Source: Pusillimonas sp. T2
GTDB lineage: Bacteria; Pseudomonadota; Gammaproteobacteria; Burkholderiales; Burkholderiaceae_B
DNA: 64,000 bases
Assembly: GCF_002236805.1 (NCBI RefSeq)
Contig: NZ_NIQA01000007.1
Span: 1 to 64,000 of the forward strand
Direction of reading: 5' to 3'
Of the stretch, positions 51,468 to 59,187 are shown one piece after another. Below the pieces are notes generated by a model. It worked only from the letters and a program-made list of their open reading frames with translations. It did no database searches and was not told the DNA's origin. The stretch's first letter is position 1. The number at the start of each line of letters is the position of its first letter. The translations under genes were made by a program, and so were the position numbers.

Positions 51468-52415
51468 ATGAACCAACCTCATTCCCCTGAAATCGAGCAT
51501 GCCCTGAAAATCTTGAACAACCAGTCTTCAGGCTTCAAGGTGCTTACCCATTTGGATCTGCTCAAGCCGCTGACCCAAAACCCCGGGCGCCCACTCAAAC
51601 ATGTACTCATTTTGGATACTGAAACATCGGGAATGGACCATAAAAGCGATCAGCTCATTGAGATCGCTGGATCGGTGTATCCGTTCTGTGAACAAACGGG
51701 CGAACTGTTTAGCCCAAGTTTACAGTTCAATCAGCTGCTGGATCTTCCCGAAGGCGTTGAGCTTTCTCCGATCATTACACAGGTCACAGGCATTACAAGG
51801 GAGGATATTCGTGGTCACGCACTAAGTCCTGACCCCATTATCGCTGCGTTCAAGGCGTGCGACATGGTCATTAGTCATAACGCAACTTTTGATCGGCCGT
51901 TTGTTGAAAAGACGTGTGATTTTTTGGGAGAACTAGCGAACAAACCCTGGGCGTGTTCGTTACAGGATATCGATTGGAGCACGCTTTTCACGACACCGTC
52001 CCGAGCGCTTGCCGTACTGGCTGCATTCTGCCCTGAAAATCCATTCTTTTACGACGCGCACCGGGCTCTTACCGACTGCGACGCCCTTGCTCGGGTTGTG
52101 CATCAAGTTACGTCAGCAACACAGCAAGCCATTCTGCCCCAGTTGCTTGCCGGAACGACTGAGCGCCTCGTTCAGGTTTTTGCTGTTGGAGCGCCCTATG
52201 AAGCTAAGGATCTGCTTTCTGCACACGGTTTTCGTTGGAGTGACGGCACACAATTTCCCAACATTAAAGCCTGGGCCAAGGTGATTGACAGGCAGTCGGA
52301 AGAAGGCTGTCGCGATTTCATTTTTCTGCACGAGAAAGTGTACGGATCGCGAGCCGCTTCGCTCAAAGCACGAATCAATAAGAAGGGGGAAACGAGACGT
52401 GTACTAGGACAGTAA
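51468..52415 (+). CDS. DnaQ-like DEDDh 3'-5' exonuclease
   Basis: A 315-residue nuclease. Exo I LILDTETSGMDHKSDQLIEI, Exo II VISHNATFDRPFVEK, Exo III HRALTDCDALARVVH: the full D-E-D-D-h set. The C-terminal part (FAVGAPYEAKDLLSAHGFRWSD) is a small domain seen in plasmid and phage relatives. It is the last gene of the first element, following the polyvalent protein by 18 bases. It may trim 3' ends or proofread plasmid replication. Confidence 0.87.
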   Translation: MNQPHSPEIEHALKILNNQSSGFKVLTHLDLLKPLTQNPGRPLKHVLILDTETSGMDHKSDQLIEIAGSVYPFCEQTGELFSPSLQFNQLLDLPEGVELSPIITQVTGITREDIRGHALSPDPIIAAFKACDMVISHNATFDRPFVEKTCDFLGELANKPWACSLQDIDWSTLFTTPSRALAVLAAFCPENPFFYDAHRALTDCDALARVVHQVTSATQQAILPQLLAGTTERLVQVFAVGAPYEAKDLLSAHGFRWSDGTQFPNIKAWAKVIDRQSEEGCRDFIFLHEKVYGSRAASLKARINKKGETRRVLGQ

Positions 52416-53172
52416 GTCGTTGTTTCCCAAACACTTTCTTCGTTGGGCTGGCCAGCGAAGACCTCAATTGTAGCCTTGTTTTTCGTCCTCGGCAACAAAT
52501 TCGTCCAAAGAGTTCCACAGACGTCCAAAGAGCTGCACTCAGTACACCAGACCCACGATCGGTACATCGTCGTAGGCGACTGCCTCGAACTCATCATCCA
52601 CGCCCGGTTGTCTGCCCCGCATCCATCATCGCGAAGACGATCAGGCAGATGGTTCTGGTGATGGCACAGGTCGGATTCCACCTGGGAACGCCTGCACCAC
52701 AACTCACAGGCGACCTTCTGCTCAAGCTCCTTTGAAAGAACGCGCACGCTGGCCACCGCGTTTCCGCACACGATTCTTTGTCGATATATCAGGATGACGG
52801 GGCAAGCATGACAGATGCGGGTTTGCTGCGTCCGGCTGGACATTCGACGACGATTGCGGCCCCCTCACGCCTCCTGAGACCGCTGGCATATCAGGTCATA
52901 CCTAGACGGTTTTGCAGAAACCGTAACTTCTCACGACCCTGATAGCGTGAGCGTCACTGTCGAGCCTACGTCCCGATGCTCGACCTTCTAATCGATGAAT
53001 TTTTGCACATCGAGCACACGACGACTACCAGTTGCGCGAACTGGTGAGAAGTATTCAAACCACATGACGAAGCGGCCTTAGGTGCCCACTTCCTGCACAG
53101 ACGACAGGCCGACCATGAGGTCGGTGACAAAGGAGTCGGTCATGTAGTTCTTCTCCTGGAAGGAGACGGAGC
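52416..53172. other. Junction region between the conjugative element and the ICE
   Basis: 757 bases with no supported gene. G+C rises across it. It contains hairpins at 53028-53044 (CCAGTT/AACTGG, 5-base loop), 53109-53124 (CCGACC/GGTCGG, 4-base loop) and 53152-53166 (TCTCCT/AGGAGA, 3-base loop), and a spaced inverted repeat ACTTCTCAC (52926-52934) / GTGAGAAGT (53044-53052). No tRNA 3' end that would mark an att site is recognised. The exact ICE boundary is not visible. Confidence 0.5.
53152..53166 (+). promoter_or_regulatory. Hairpin that can mask the ribosome binding site of the ICE gene at 53173
   Basis: TCTCCT (53152-53157) can pair with the Shine-Dalgarno AGGAGA (53161-53166) over a GGA loop, six bases before the ATG at 53173. 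Just upstream is a ten-codon frame, ATG at 53115 to TAG at 53145, that could be a leader peptide (MRSVTKESVM). Control of translation by this structure is an inference. Confidence 0.4.
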
Positions 53173-53925
53173 ATGCACGAGAACAAGAATGATGCACCAA
53201 CATCAAAGGTGTTCTATCGCCCGATCGAAGCGTCCATCCGCTGGGCCGGGCTGCTGCGATACGAGCAGGTGATCCTGGCTTCGATTTCGTCGCCAAGGCG
53301 CCTGCCGCAGTCGTTGGACTGCCCACGTTGTGCCGAGCTGAGGCTTTGCACCGAACGTATCTTCGACGGCATCCTCAATGGAGAACTGCCCTTCGGGCAG
53401 AACGGCATCACGACGCGCGATTCCACGCTGATCGACTCCCCTGATCTGACGGTGCGTCACGTCGATCTGAAGCGCTGGATGCGACAACACTATCCCGAGC
53501 AACGACCGGGCTTCCTCTTCTCCCGAAGCGAGCGCATCGCCCATCCCTTCATCTCGCTGGAAACTGGGCAGGCGATGCTAGTCGAGCGCCTGGCCCTGAA
53601 GTCCACCTTGGACCAGTACAAACGCCAACTGCATGAGTTGCAGGAAAAGCACGGGGCGCTTCTCAAGCAGATGGCGCCCTCTGCTGGCGCACAGTGCCTG
53701 ATCAGTGATCGCGCCGAAGCCACCTACCTGAACATTATCGGCAGCATGCTGGACCTGATGCTCGGCCAGTCGCCTTCGGGCGTGCCGTACTCCAGCTTCA
53801 AGACTCAGGAGGCGGTGGTTAGTGCATTGGTCGCCCATCACAGCGGCGCAATGGGGATCGCGGAGCGGACGCTAAACGGCAAGTTCGCCACGGCCAGACG
53901 CCGGCTGCGTAGCGCGACAGTCTGA
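53173..53925 (+). CDS. ICE-borne hypothetical protein upstream of alpA
   Basis: A 250-residue protein (MHENKNDAPTSKVFYRPIEASIRWAGLL...). An early Cys pair (DCPRCAELRLCTER) could bind metal; the middle is a helical coiled coil (LKSTLDQYKRQLHELQEKHGALLKQM) and the end is basic (GKFATARRRLRSATV). Proteins like this are common at the alpA end of PFGI/PAGI-2-type ICEs, but their function is unknown to me. Its ribosome binding site may be masked by a hairpin. Confidence 0.6.
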   Translation: MHENKNDAPTSKVFYRPIEASIRWAGLLRYEQVILASISSPRRLPQSLDCPRCAELRLCTERIFDGILNGELPFGQNGITTRDSTLIDSPDLTVRHVDLKRWMRQHYPEQRPGFLFSRSERIAHPFISLETGQAMLVERLALKSTLDQYKRQLHELQEKHGALLKQMAPSAGAQCLISDRAEATYLNIIGSMLDLMLGQSPSGVPYSSFKTQEAVVSALVAHHSGAMGIAERTLNGKFATARRRLRSATV

Positions 53926-53943
53926 GGTTTTCCATCTTGTATG

Positions 53944-53970
53944 TGCAATCGCGGAGATTGCATTTGCAAT
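53944..53970 (+). promoter_or_regulatory. Palindromic operator candidate upstream of alpA
   Basis: TGCAATC (53944-53950) and GATTGCA (53956-53962) form a perfect inverted repeat with a 5-base spacer; a third half-site, TTGCAAT, begins at 53964. It lies about 75 bases before alpA in an AT-richer stretch. In ICEclc the alpA promoter is the switch of transfer competence, so this is a plausible regulator site. Confidence 0.5.
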
Positions 53971-54043
53971 GTCTTTTCCCATCCATGTCTATTGAATGGA
54001 GGTCACGCCAACAAACGCCACTGAGCGTTCAGGAGTGACCGCC

Positions 54044-54256
54044 ATGTCGCAAACACCTGCACTGCCCGCAAGCGAGCGCCGCATCCTGCGGCTTGATGAA
54101 GTCGAAACCAAGTCGGGTTTCAAACGCGCCCACATCTACAACCTGATGCGCAAAGGCCTGTTCCCGAAGGCGCTGCGCCTGGGCGTGCGCGCGGTCGGCT
54201 GGGACTCCATCGAGATCGATCAGTGGATCGCCGAGCGCGTCAACAACCGGGCCTGA
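54044..54256 (+). CDS. alpA: AlpA-family transcriptional regulator
   Basis: 70 residues from the ATG at 54044 (MSQTPALPASERRILRL), which has AGGAG; an earlier in-frame ATG lacks one. The winged HTH reads ILRLDEVETKSGFKRAHIYN, then LMRKGLFPKALRLG and GWDSIEIDQWIAERV, the AlpA/excisionase pattern. Such proteins act as regulators or excision factors. First gene of the alpA-parA-shi-parB operon. Confidence 0.87.
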   Translation: MSQTPALPASERRILRLDEVETKSGFKRAHIYNLMRKGLFPKALRLGVRAVGWDSIEIDQWIAERVNNRA

Positions 54257-54298
54257 CCCGTTCTCCAGCGGACTTCCCATCCTCACACGGAGAACGCC

Positions 54299-55174
54299 AT
54301 GCAGGTCGTATCCATCATTTCAACAAAAGGTGGCGTCGGCAAGACCACCACGGCCGCGAACCTCGGCGGGCTTGCCGCCGACGCGGGGCTGCGTGTGCTA
54401 CTGCTCGACCTCGACGTGCAGCCCACCTTGTCCTCGTACTACGAGCTAGGCCACCGCGCACCTGGTGGCATCTACGAGTTGCTGGCCTTCAACGAGCGCG
54501 ACCTCGGGTTGCTTGTGTCCCGCACGATCGTCGCGGGCCTGGACTTGGTGCTCTCCAACGACCACCGAGGCGAGCTGAACACCTTGCTGCTGCACGCGCC
54601 GGATGGGCGCCTGCGGTTGCGCCATCTCTTGCCGGTCCTGGCGCCTCTCTATGACCTGGTACTGATCGACACCCAAGGCGCGCGATCGGTGCTGCTGGAG
54701 ATGGCGGTACTCGCCTCCAACCTCGCGCTGTCGCCCGTGACCCCGGAAATCCTCGCGGCGCGCGAGCTGCGGCGCGGCACCATGCAGTTGCTCGAAGACA
54801 TTGCGCCCTACCGGCACCTGGGCATCGAGCCTCCACCTCTGCATCTGCTCATCAATCGCGTCCACCCTGTGTCAGCCAATGCACGGCTGATCCAGCAGGC
54901 CCTGCGCGATCTTTTCCAGGACCATGCCGGCATCCGCGTGCTGGCCACCGACGTGCCGGCCATCGAGGCGTATCCGCGTGCAGCTACGCGCGGATTGCCA
55001 GTGCATCGGGTCGAATACCGCCAGCCGCCGAGCAGAGTCGCCCCCGCCGCGCTCGACACCATGCGCGGCCTCGCAGACGAACTATTTCCGCAATGGCGGC
55101 ACCGATTTGCCATGGTGTCCGGCCGTCCGCCACACCCTCTTGATGCCGGGAGGTCCCATGGCGAACGCACATGA
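54299..55174 (+). CDS. parA: ParA-family ATPase (Soj-like) of the ICE
   Basis: A 291-residue ATPase. Deviant Walker A STKGGVGKTTTAANL at residues 9-23, LLLDLDVQPTLSSYY (Walker A'), and LVLIDTQGARS (Walker B). GGAG lies just before the ATG. ParA proteins partition or anchor DNA; in ICEs this Soj protein helps keep the excised circle. Its 3' end overlaps the small shi-like gene by about 17 bases. Confidence 0.92.
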   Translation: MQVVSIISTKGGVGKTTTAANLGGLAADAGLRVLLLDLDVQPTLSSYYELGHRAPGGIYELLAFNERDLGLLVSRTIVAGLDLVLSNDHRGELNTLLLHAPDGRLRLRHLLPVLAPLYDLVLIDTQGARSVLLEMAVLASNLALSPVTPEILAARELRRGTMQLLEDIAPYRHLGIEPPPLHLLINRVHPVSANARLIQQALRDLFQDHAGIRVLATDVPAIEAYPRAATRGLPVHRVEYRQPPSRVAPAALDTMRGLADELFPQWRHRFAMVSGRPPHPLDAGRSHGERT

Positions 55175-55406
55175 GCTTGCCCGAGGCCACAAGCGGCTTC
55201 GCGCCCTGATCGAGTTCGCGGTTGGCGAAGGTTGGCACGTCAAACGCACGCCTGGCGGCCACCTCAAGTTCACCAAGCCTGGCTGCGCCGCGATCTACAC
55301 CAGCTCGACGGCCAGCGACCACCGGGCGACCCTGAATGCCCGTGCGCAAATCCGCCGCGCCGAGCGCGAGGCCCGATACCAAGCGCAGGGAGGCGGCCAT
55401 GGCTGA
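55158..55406 (+). CDS. Shi-like small protein (HicA-like fold)
   Basis: 82 residues starting MANAHELARGHKRLRALIEF, with GGGAGG upstream. The stretch FAVGEGWHVKRTPGGHLKFT and TSSTASDHRATLNARAQIRR resembles the HicA dsRBD-like fold, including the G-H-L-K segment. In ICEclc a small gene named shi lies between parA and parB and is tied to growth arrest of transfer-competent cells; identity here rests on position and size. Overlaps parB by 8 bases. Confidence 0.6.
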   Translation: MANAHELARGHKRLRALIEFAVGEGWHVKRTPGGHLKFTKPGCAAIYTSSTASDHRATLNARAQIRRAEREARYQAQGGGHG

Positions 55407-57063
55407 GGTCACCTCCCAGCAGATGGCTGGCAAGCTGCTCGCGGCCGGGTTCGAGCGCAGCGGCCCGTCAGCCTCGACCTTGAGCGACCCGATCGCCGAC
55501 ACACCCATGGTCGTGACCCTAGATCAGTTGCGCCCCTACGACCACGATCCCAGGAAAAAACGCAACCCGGCCTACGAGGAAATCAAGGCGTCCATCCGCG
55601 AGCGAGGTCTGGACGCGGCGCCGGCCATCACTCGCCGACCAGGTGAGGATCACTACATCATCCGCAACGGCGGAAATACGCGGCTGGCGATCCTGCGCGA
55701 ACTATGGTCAGAGACCAAGGACGAGCGGTTTTTCCGTATATCGTGCCTGTTCCGTCCGTGGCCCAGCCGCGGCGAAGTCGTCATGCTGACCGGCCACCTG
55801 GCCGAGAACGAATTACGCGGGGGCCTCACGTTCATCGAGCGCGCCCTCGGCGTCGAGAAGGCACGCGAGTTCTACGAGCAAGAAAGTGGCACTACCTTGA
55901 GCCAGTCCGAGCTGGCCCGCCGCCTCGCTGCCGATGGCTTCCCGGTACAACAGTCGCACATCAGCCGCATGAACGACGCGGTGCAGTATCTCCTGCCCGC
56001 GATCCCCACCGTGCTCTATGGCGGCCTCGGTCGCCATCAGGTCGAACGCCTGTCGGTCATGCGCAAAGCCTGCATGCTCGCGTGGGAGCGCTACGCCAAG
56101 GGCCGCTCCCTGGTTCAGGACTTCCACGAATTTTTCCAGGAAGCGCTGTCGCAATTCGACGTCCAGGCCGACGAGTTCTCCGCGCAGCGCGTACAGGACG
56201 AGCTGATCGGCCAGATGGCCGAGTTGCTGGGTGTCAATTACGACGTGCTCGCCCTGGACATGACCGAATCCGAGAGCCGGCAGCGCGCCTTGATCAGCGA
56301 CCCAACGCCGCCCTCGACGCCGCCTGCGTTGCCGGAGCCTGAGTCGGAAACCATCGCGCGCCCACCTGCCAACACCGCGCCACCCACCGCAGGGGCTGCA
56401 TCGGCAGCGCCGCCTGCAGGCCAACCTGCGGCAACGCCTTCGACGCGCGAGAGCGACACGGATACCAGTCAGGCGGGTCCGGCCAGCCCTGCGGCGGGGA
56501 GCGATCTGCTTCGGGAACACATCGTCTCGCCAGCACCGACGACCGAACGGCTCCAGTCCATCCAGCGCATGGTCGCCGATCAGTTGGGCGATGCGCTGCC
56601 TCCCGACTTCTCGGCGAGCGTCTTGCAGTCCATCCCCGTGCAGGCTGGCGGGCTCTATCCGATCTCCGATGTCTGGTACATCGATCCCGGCTTGGATACT
56701 GCCGAGCGCTTGCGCATCCACATCGCACAGTTCGCCCGCGAAATCGCGAGCGAGGCAGACCTGGACGAGTGCATTGATGACCGTGCAGAGGGTATCGGTT
56801 TCGCCTGCCGGGCCCGCACCCAAAGTCCGGCGCCGCTGGGCCGTTCCGTCCTCGCATTGTTGGCGTGCCTGGCCGGTCAGCGGCCCGCCGACGTCGGTCT
56901 GCACGACGGGCAAATCGTCATCGACCTGCCGGCGTTGCTGCACGGCCAGGGTGATGCGGCCCAGCGATTGAGCGACACCGCGCTGGTCAAGCTGTTCCGG
57001 CTGCTGCGGCTGGCCCGGCGCCTGCTCGATCTTGAAGCCGGCGCTGCGGACCTTGGAACGTGA
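55399..57063 (+). CDS. parB: ParB-domain protein of the ICE (BisD-like)
   Basis: 554 residues from the ATG at 55399 (MAEVTSQQMAGKLL), preceded by GGGAGG. ParB N-domain: VTLDQLRPYDHDPRKKRNPAYEE, then HYIIRNGGNTRLAILREL (usual NGHRR-like box), LAENELRGGLTFIERA, and an HTH QSELARRLAADGFPVQQSH. A Pro/Ala-rich linker (310-370) leads to a C-terminal domain. In ICEclc the equivalent protein, BisD, with BisC activates transfer genes. Either partition or activation is possible here. Confidence 0.85.
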   Translation: MAEVTSQQMAGKLLAAGFERSGPSASTLSDPIADTPMVVTLDQLRPYDHDPRKKRNPAYEEIKASIRERGLDAAPAITRRPGEDHYIIRNGGNTRLAILRELWSETKDERFFRISCLFRPWPSRGEVVMLTGHLAENELRGGLTFIERALGVEKAREFYEQESGTTLSQSELARRLAADGFPVQQSHISRMNDAVQYLLPAIPTVLYGGLGRHQVERLSVMRKACMLAWERYAKGRSLVQDFHEFFQEALSQFDVQADEFSAQRVQDELIGQMAELLGVNYDVLALDMTESESRQRALISDPTPPSTPPALPEPESETIARPPANTAPPTAGAASAAPPAGQPAATPSTRESDTDTSQAGPASPAAGSDLLREHIVSPAPTTERLQSIQRMVADQLGDALPPDFSASVLQSIPVQAGGLYPISDVWYIDPGLDTAERLRIHIAQFAREIASEADLDECIDDRAEGIGFACRARTQSPAPLGRSVLALLACLAGQRPADVGLHDGQIVIDLPALLHGQGDAAQRLSDTALVKLFRLLRLARRLLDLEAGAADLGT

Positions 57064-57078
57064 GCGAGGGAGGCCAGC

Positions 57079-57639
57079 ATGTCCGCACCACACCCACTCA
57101 ACCAGGCCGTCATCGCCCAGGCCCTCTATGACCTGCGCAATGGGCAACTGCGCCGGTGCAAACTGATGGGGTTTGGTGAGGAAGAACTGGACGCCCTCAA
57201 GCATCCCGCGCTGATCAGCGTGCTCGCCAACGCCAACGTCTCCTGGTGCTCGGTGACGGTGAACCGCGAAGTGCTCCGGCGACTACTCAAGCAGGCGCAG
57301 GACGTGGAGAAGGAAATCGCCACGGTCGATCGCATGCTCAGGCTGGGTGCGAGCACCGAGATGGTCAGTCGGTTCTATGGCCTGACCCACCAGGAGGTGG
57401 CGCTTCGCCGCGAAATCCTCGGCCTGCCCAAGCGCAAGGGCCGCCACCCCGTGCTGGACGAGAAACAGGACACGGATCTGTGGCGGCAATGGAAGGCCGT
57501 GACCGGCAGCAGGAATGTCGATCTCGAAGACGAAACCTCCATTCTCGACGCCGCCATGGACTTGGCCGAAGCCATGTCGCTGCCTCTGTCGGTGGTCTGG
57601 GCCTCGATCAAGAGCTGGGTCGATCAAGGATTGGGTTGA
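57079..57639 (+). CDS. DUF2857 protein (BisC/FlhC-like regulator)
   Basis: A 186-residue protein with GAGGGAGG upstream. Segments YDLRNGQLRRCKLMGFGEEE, NREVLRRLLKQAQDVEKEIA, RMLRLGASTEMVSRFYGLTH and QEVALRREILGLPKRKG match the DUF2857 family; the last two form an HTH. In ICEclc the gene after parB/bisD codes for BisC, an FlhC-like partner of BisD. Placement and HTH support a regulator role. Confidence 0.75.
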   Translation: MSAPHPLNQAVIAQALYDLRNGQLRRCKLMGFGEEELDALKHPALISVLANANVSWCSVTVNREVLRRLLKQAQDVEKEIATVDRMLRLGASTEMVSRFYGLTHQEVALRREILGLPKRKGRHPVLDEKQDTDLWRQWKAVTGSRNVDLEDETSILDAAMDLAEAMSLPLSVVWASIKSWVDQGLG

Positions 57640-57642
57640 GCC

Positions 57643-58869
57643 ATGGCCGTGGACGACACCGCACCACGCCGTGGCCCCGTCGCACTCGCGGACCTGTTCG
57701 ACGCCGCCTTGAAAGACCTCGTGCCCAAGCCCAGTGCGCCAGCACCTATGCCTGCGCCGACGCCCGCCACGTCCGGCGATGCCTTCCTCTTCAGCGGCAA
57801 CCGGCATGAGACCGTGCCGCGGCGACTGTTCCTCGACCGTCGCCTGACGCCGCTGGAGCGCAACGCCTGGCAGGTGTTCCGGCTGATGCTCAACGACGAT
57901 GGCGTGACAGCCTTCCCGACGTATGAGCAGCTTCGACCCTGGCTGGCATCGATGCCATGCGCCGGGCAGGCCTCGCATGAAACCGTGGCCCGAGCGTTGA
58001 CGCTGTTGCGCCTCACCCGATGGTTGAGCCTGGTGCGGCGACGGCGTGACCCCAAGACCGGCCGCATCCTCGGCAACCTCTACGTTCTGCACGATGAACC
58101 GCTGACGCCCTTCGAGGCCATGCAGCTCGACGCCGACTACCTGGCACTGGTCAGCCAGTCCCTCGGCCATTCGGCCAAGGCCGTCCAGATGGTCGGCCTG
58201 AACACCCTTAAGGAGATCGCGGAAGATCCGCTGCTCTCCGGGCGCACATTGCCGTCGCGGCTGCAGGTTCTGGCAGAACGCCTCGCCAGCCAAGGCATCA
58301 CGGCCGCCGCAAGTTATCCACAGGAGGACGCCGCCCACGATTCCGAAGAAGGAGCATCGAGCCTTCTTCGGAATGCGGATGACCCATCTTCGGAATCCGA
58401 AGCAGGGGCGAAACCCGTGCTAAACGCCTCTCTTCGGAATCCGAAGATGGCCCGTATAGTACGTAGTAGTCGTATTAATGAAGTACGTACTACCGCGCAG
58501 GCGCGCGCGCTGGGCGATCTGCAATGGCCCAAGCGCTTCACGGAACTGAAGGCAGAGCAGCAGACAGGTGCCAGGGTGGCATTGCAGCAGGTTGATGCCG
58601 CGCTGAGACAGGCCGTGCTGGACGAATGGGCCACACGATGCAGCAGTCATGGCATCCGCAATCCTGCGGGGTATCTGTTCGGCATCATTCAGCGCGCCAT
58701 CCATGGCGAGTTCAATGCCTGGGCCAAGAAAGACGCGCCATCGGCATCCGTCCCGCCAAACGAGCGACCACCACCAGCACCGCCACCTCAGCCGCAGGGT
58801 AAGCCAGTGCCGCCAGAAGTCGCCAAGCAGCACATCGAGCGGCTACGCAATCTGCTCGCCAGCAAGTGA
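57643..58869 (+). CDS. STY4528-family putative ICE replication protein
   Basis: A 408-residue protein. The N-terminal domain (DAFLFSGNRHETVPRRLFLD, PLERNAWQVFRLMLNDDG, AFPTYEQLRPWLASM, HETVARALTLLRLTRWLSLV) is a winged-helix region as in replication initiators. A low-complexity linker (about residues 225-290) is encoded by DNA carrying repeats and an AT-rich spot. The C-terminal part (WATRCSSHGIRNPAGYLFGI) is conserved in the family. Named a pathogenicity-island replication protein by similarity; activity is not proven. Confidence 0.82.
   Translation: MAVDDTAPRRGPVALADLFDAALKDLVPKPSAPAPMPAPTPATSGDAFLFSGNRHETVPRRLFLDRRLTPLERNAWQVFRLMLNDDGVTAFPTYEQLRPWLASMPCAGQASHETVARALTLLRLTRWLSLVRRRRDPKTGRILGNLYVLHDEPLTPFEAMQLDADYLALVSQSLGHSAKAVQMVGLNTLKEIAEDPLLSGRTLPSRLQVLAERLASQGITAAASYPQEDAAHDSEEGASSLLRNADDPSSESEAGAKPVLNASLRNPKMARIVRSSRINEVRTTAQARALGDLQWPKRFTELKAEQQTGARVALQQVDAALRQAVLDEWATRCSSHGIRNPAGYLFGIIQRAIHGEFNAWAKKDAPSASVPPNERPPPAPPPQPQGKPVPPEVAKQHIERLRNLLASK
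58340..58492. repeat. Iteron-like repeat cluster inside the STY4528 gene
   Basis: Decamer TCTTCGGAAT at 58365-58374, 58387-58396 and 58431-58440, with an inverted copy at 58340-58349. Two of them extend to the palindrome CTTCGGAATCCGAAG (58388-58402, 58432-58446). An inverted repeat TAGTACGTA (58457-58465) / TACGTACTA (58484-58492) encloses an AT-rich core in an otherwise G+C-rich gene. The layout resembles an origin embedded in an initiator gene, as in lambda O. Confidence 0.55.
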
Positions 58870-58914
58870 GTCGGCATGCAAGGCGGTGAAACTAGATGCC
58901 CATGGCCGCCAGTA

Positions 58915-58937
58915 GAGCTATCCCCTGGGGATAGTTC
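58915..58937. repeat. 23-bp palindrome, copy 1 (one mismatch)
   Basis: Arms GAGCTATCCCC and GGGGATAGTTC around a central T. The right arm has one mismatch to a perfect palindrome. There is no T run after it, so it is not an ordinary terminator. Confidence 0.7.
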
Positions 58938-59046
58938 CGCTGCTGGGCACAACGCCAAGCTGTCGCAGGCCTGGGATCGACCATCTGCCGCAGCATCGGC
59001 GTTGCCCCCCCTGATCCCGGCGTGCAGCGTTCGTTGGCGCTCCATG

Positions 59047-59069
59047 GAGCTATCCCCTGGGGATAGCTC
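59047..59069. repeat. 23-bp palindrome, copy 2 (perfect)
   Basis: Arms GAGCTATCCCC and GGGGATAGCTC around a central T. Identical to copy 3 in reverse orientation over about 28 bases including flanks. Confidence 0.75.
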
Positions 59070-59187
59070 GCGCCGCATGCAACCGCCACGCCCTAAACCG
59101 GGGCCCGCCGGGATTCGGATTCTTGACTGACTGCCTTCCGCTTCCTGTCGAAGCTGGCCGCTCCTTTTCCAACAACGAGCGGACACC

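Larger units (their letters stand above)
58870..59187. other. Intergenic region with two copies of the ICE palindrome
   Basis: 318 bases between the STY4528 and TIGR03761 genes. Besides the palindromes at 58915 and 59047, I see no gene. The last 100 bases should hold the promoter or leader of the TIGR03761-ssb cluster. Confidence 0.5.

Noticed and set aside
52196-52843. 215-codon minus-strand frame at the junction
   Set aside because: Partly antisense to the DnaQ-like gene; Cys/Ser/Arg-rich and no ribosome binding site.
52416-53172. tRNA fragment as ICE attachment site
   Set aside because: Looked for a tRNA-Gly or tRNA-Lys 3' end with T-loop; none recognised.
55813-57204. 463-codon minus-strand frame over parB
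   Set aside because: Arg/Gly-rich antisense frame of a G+C-rich gene; the plus-strand ParB has family motifs and proper start signals.
57283-58338. 351-codon minus-strand frame over DUF2857 and STY4528 genes
   Set aside because: Shadow in G+C-rich DNA; low-complexity translation with no family features.
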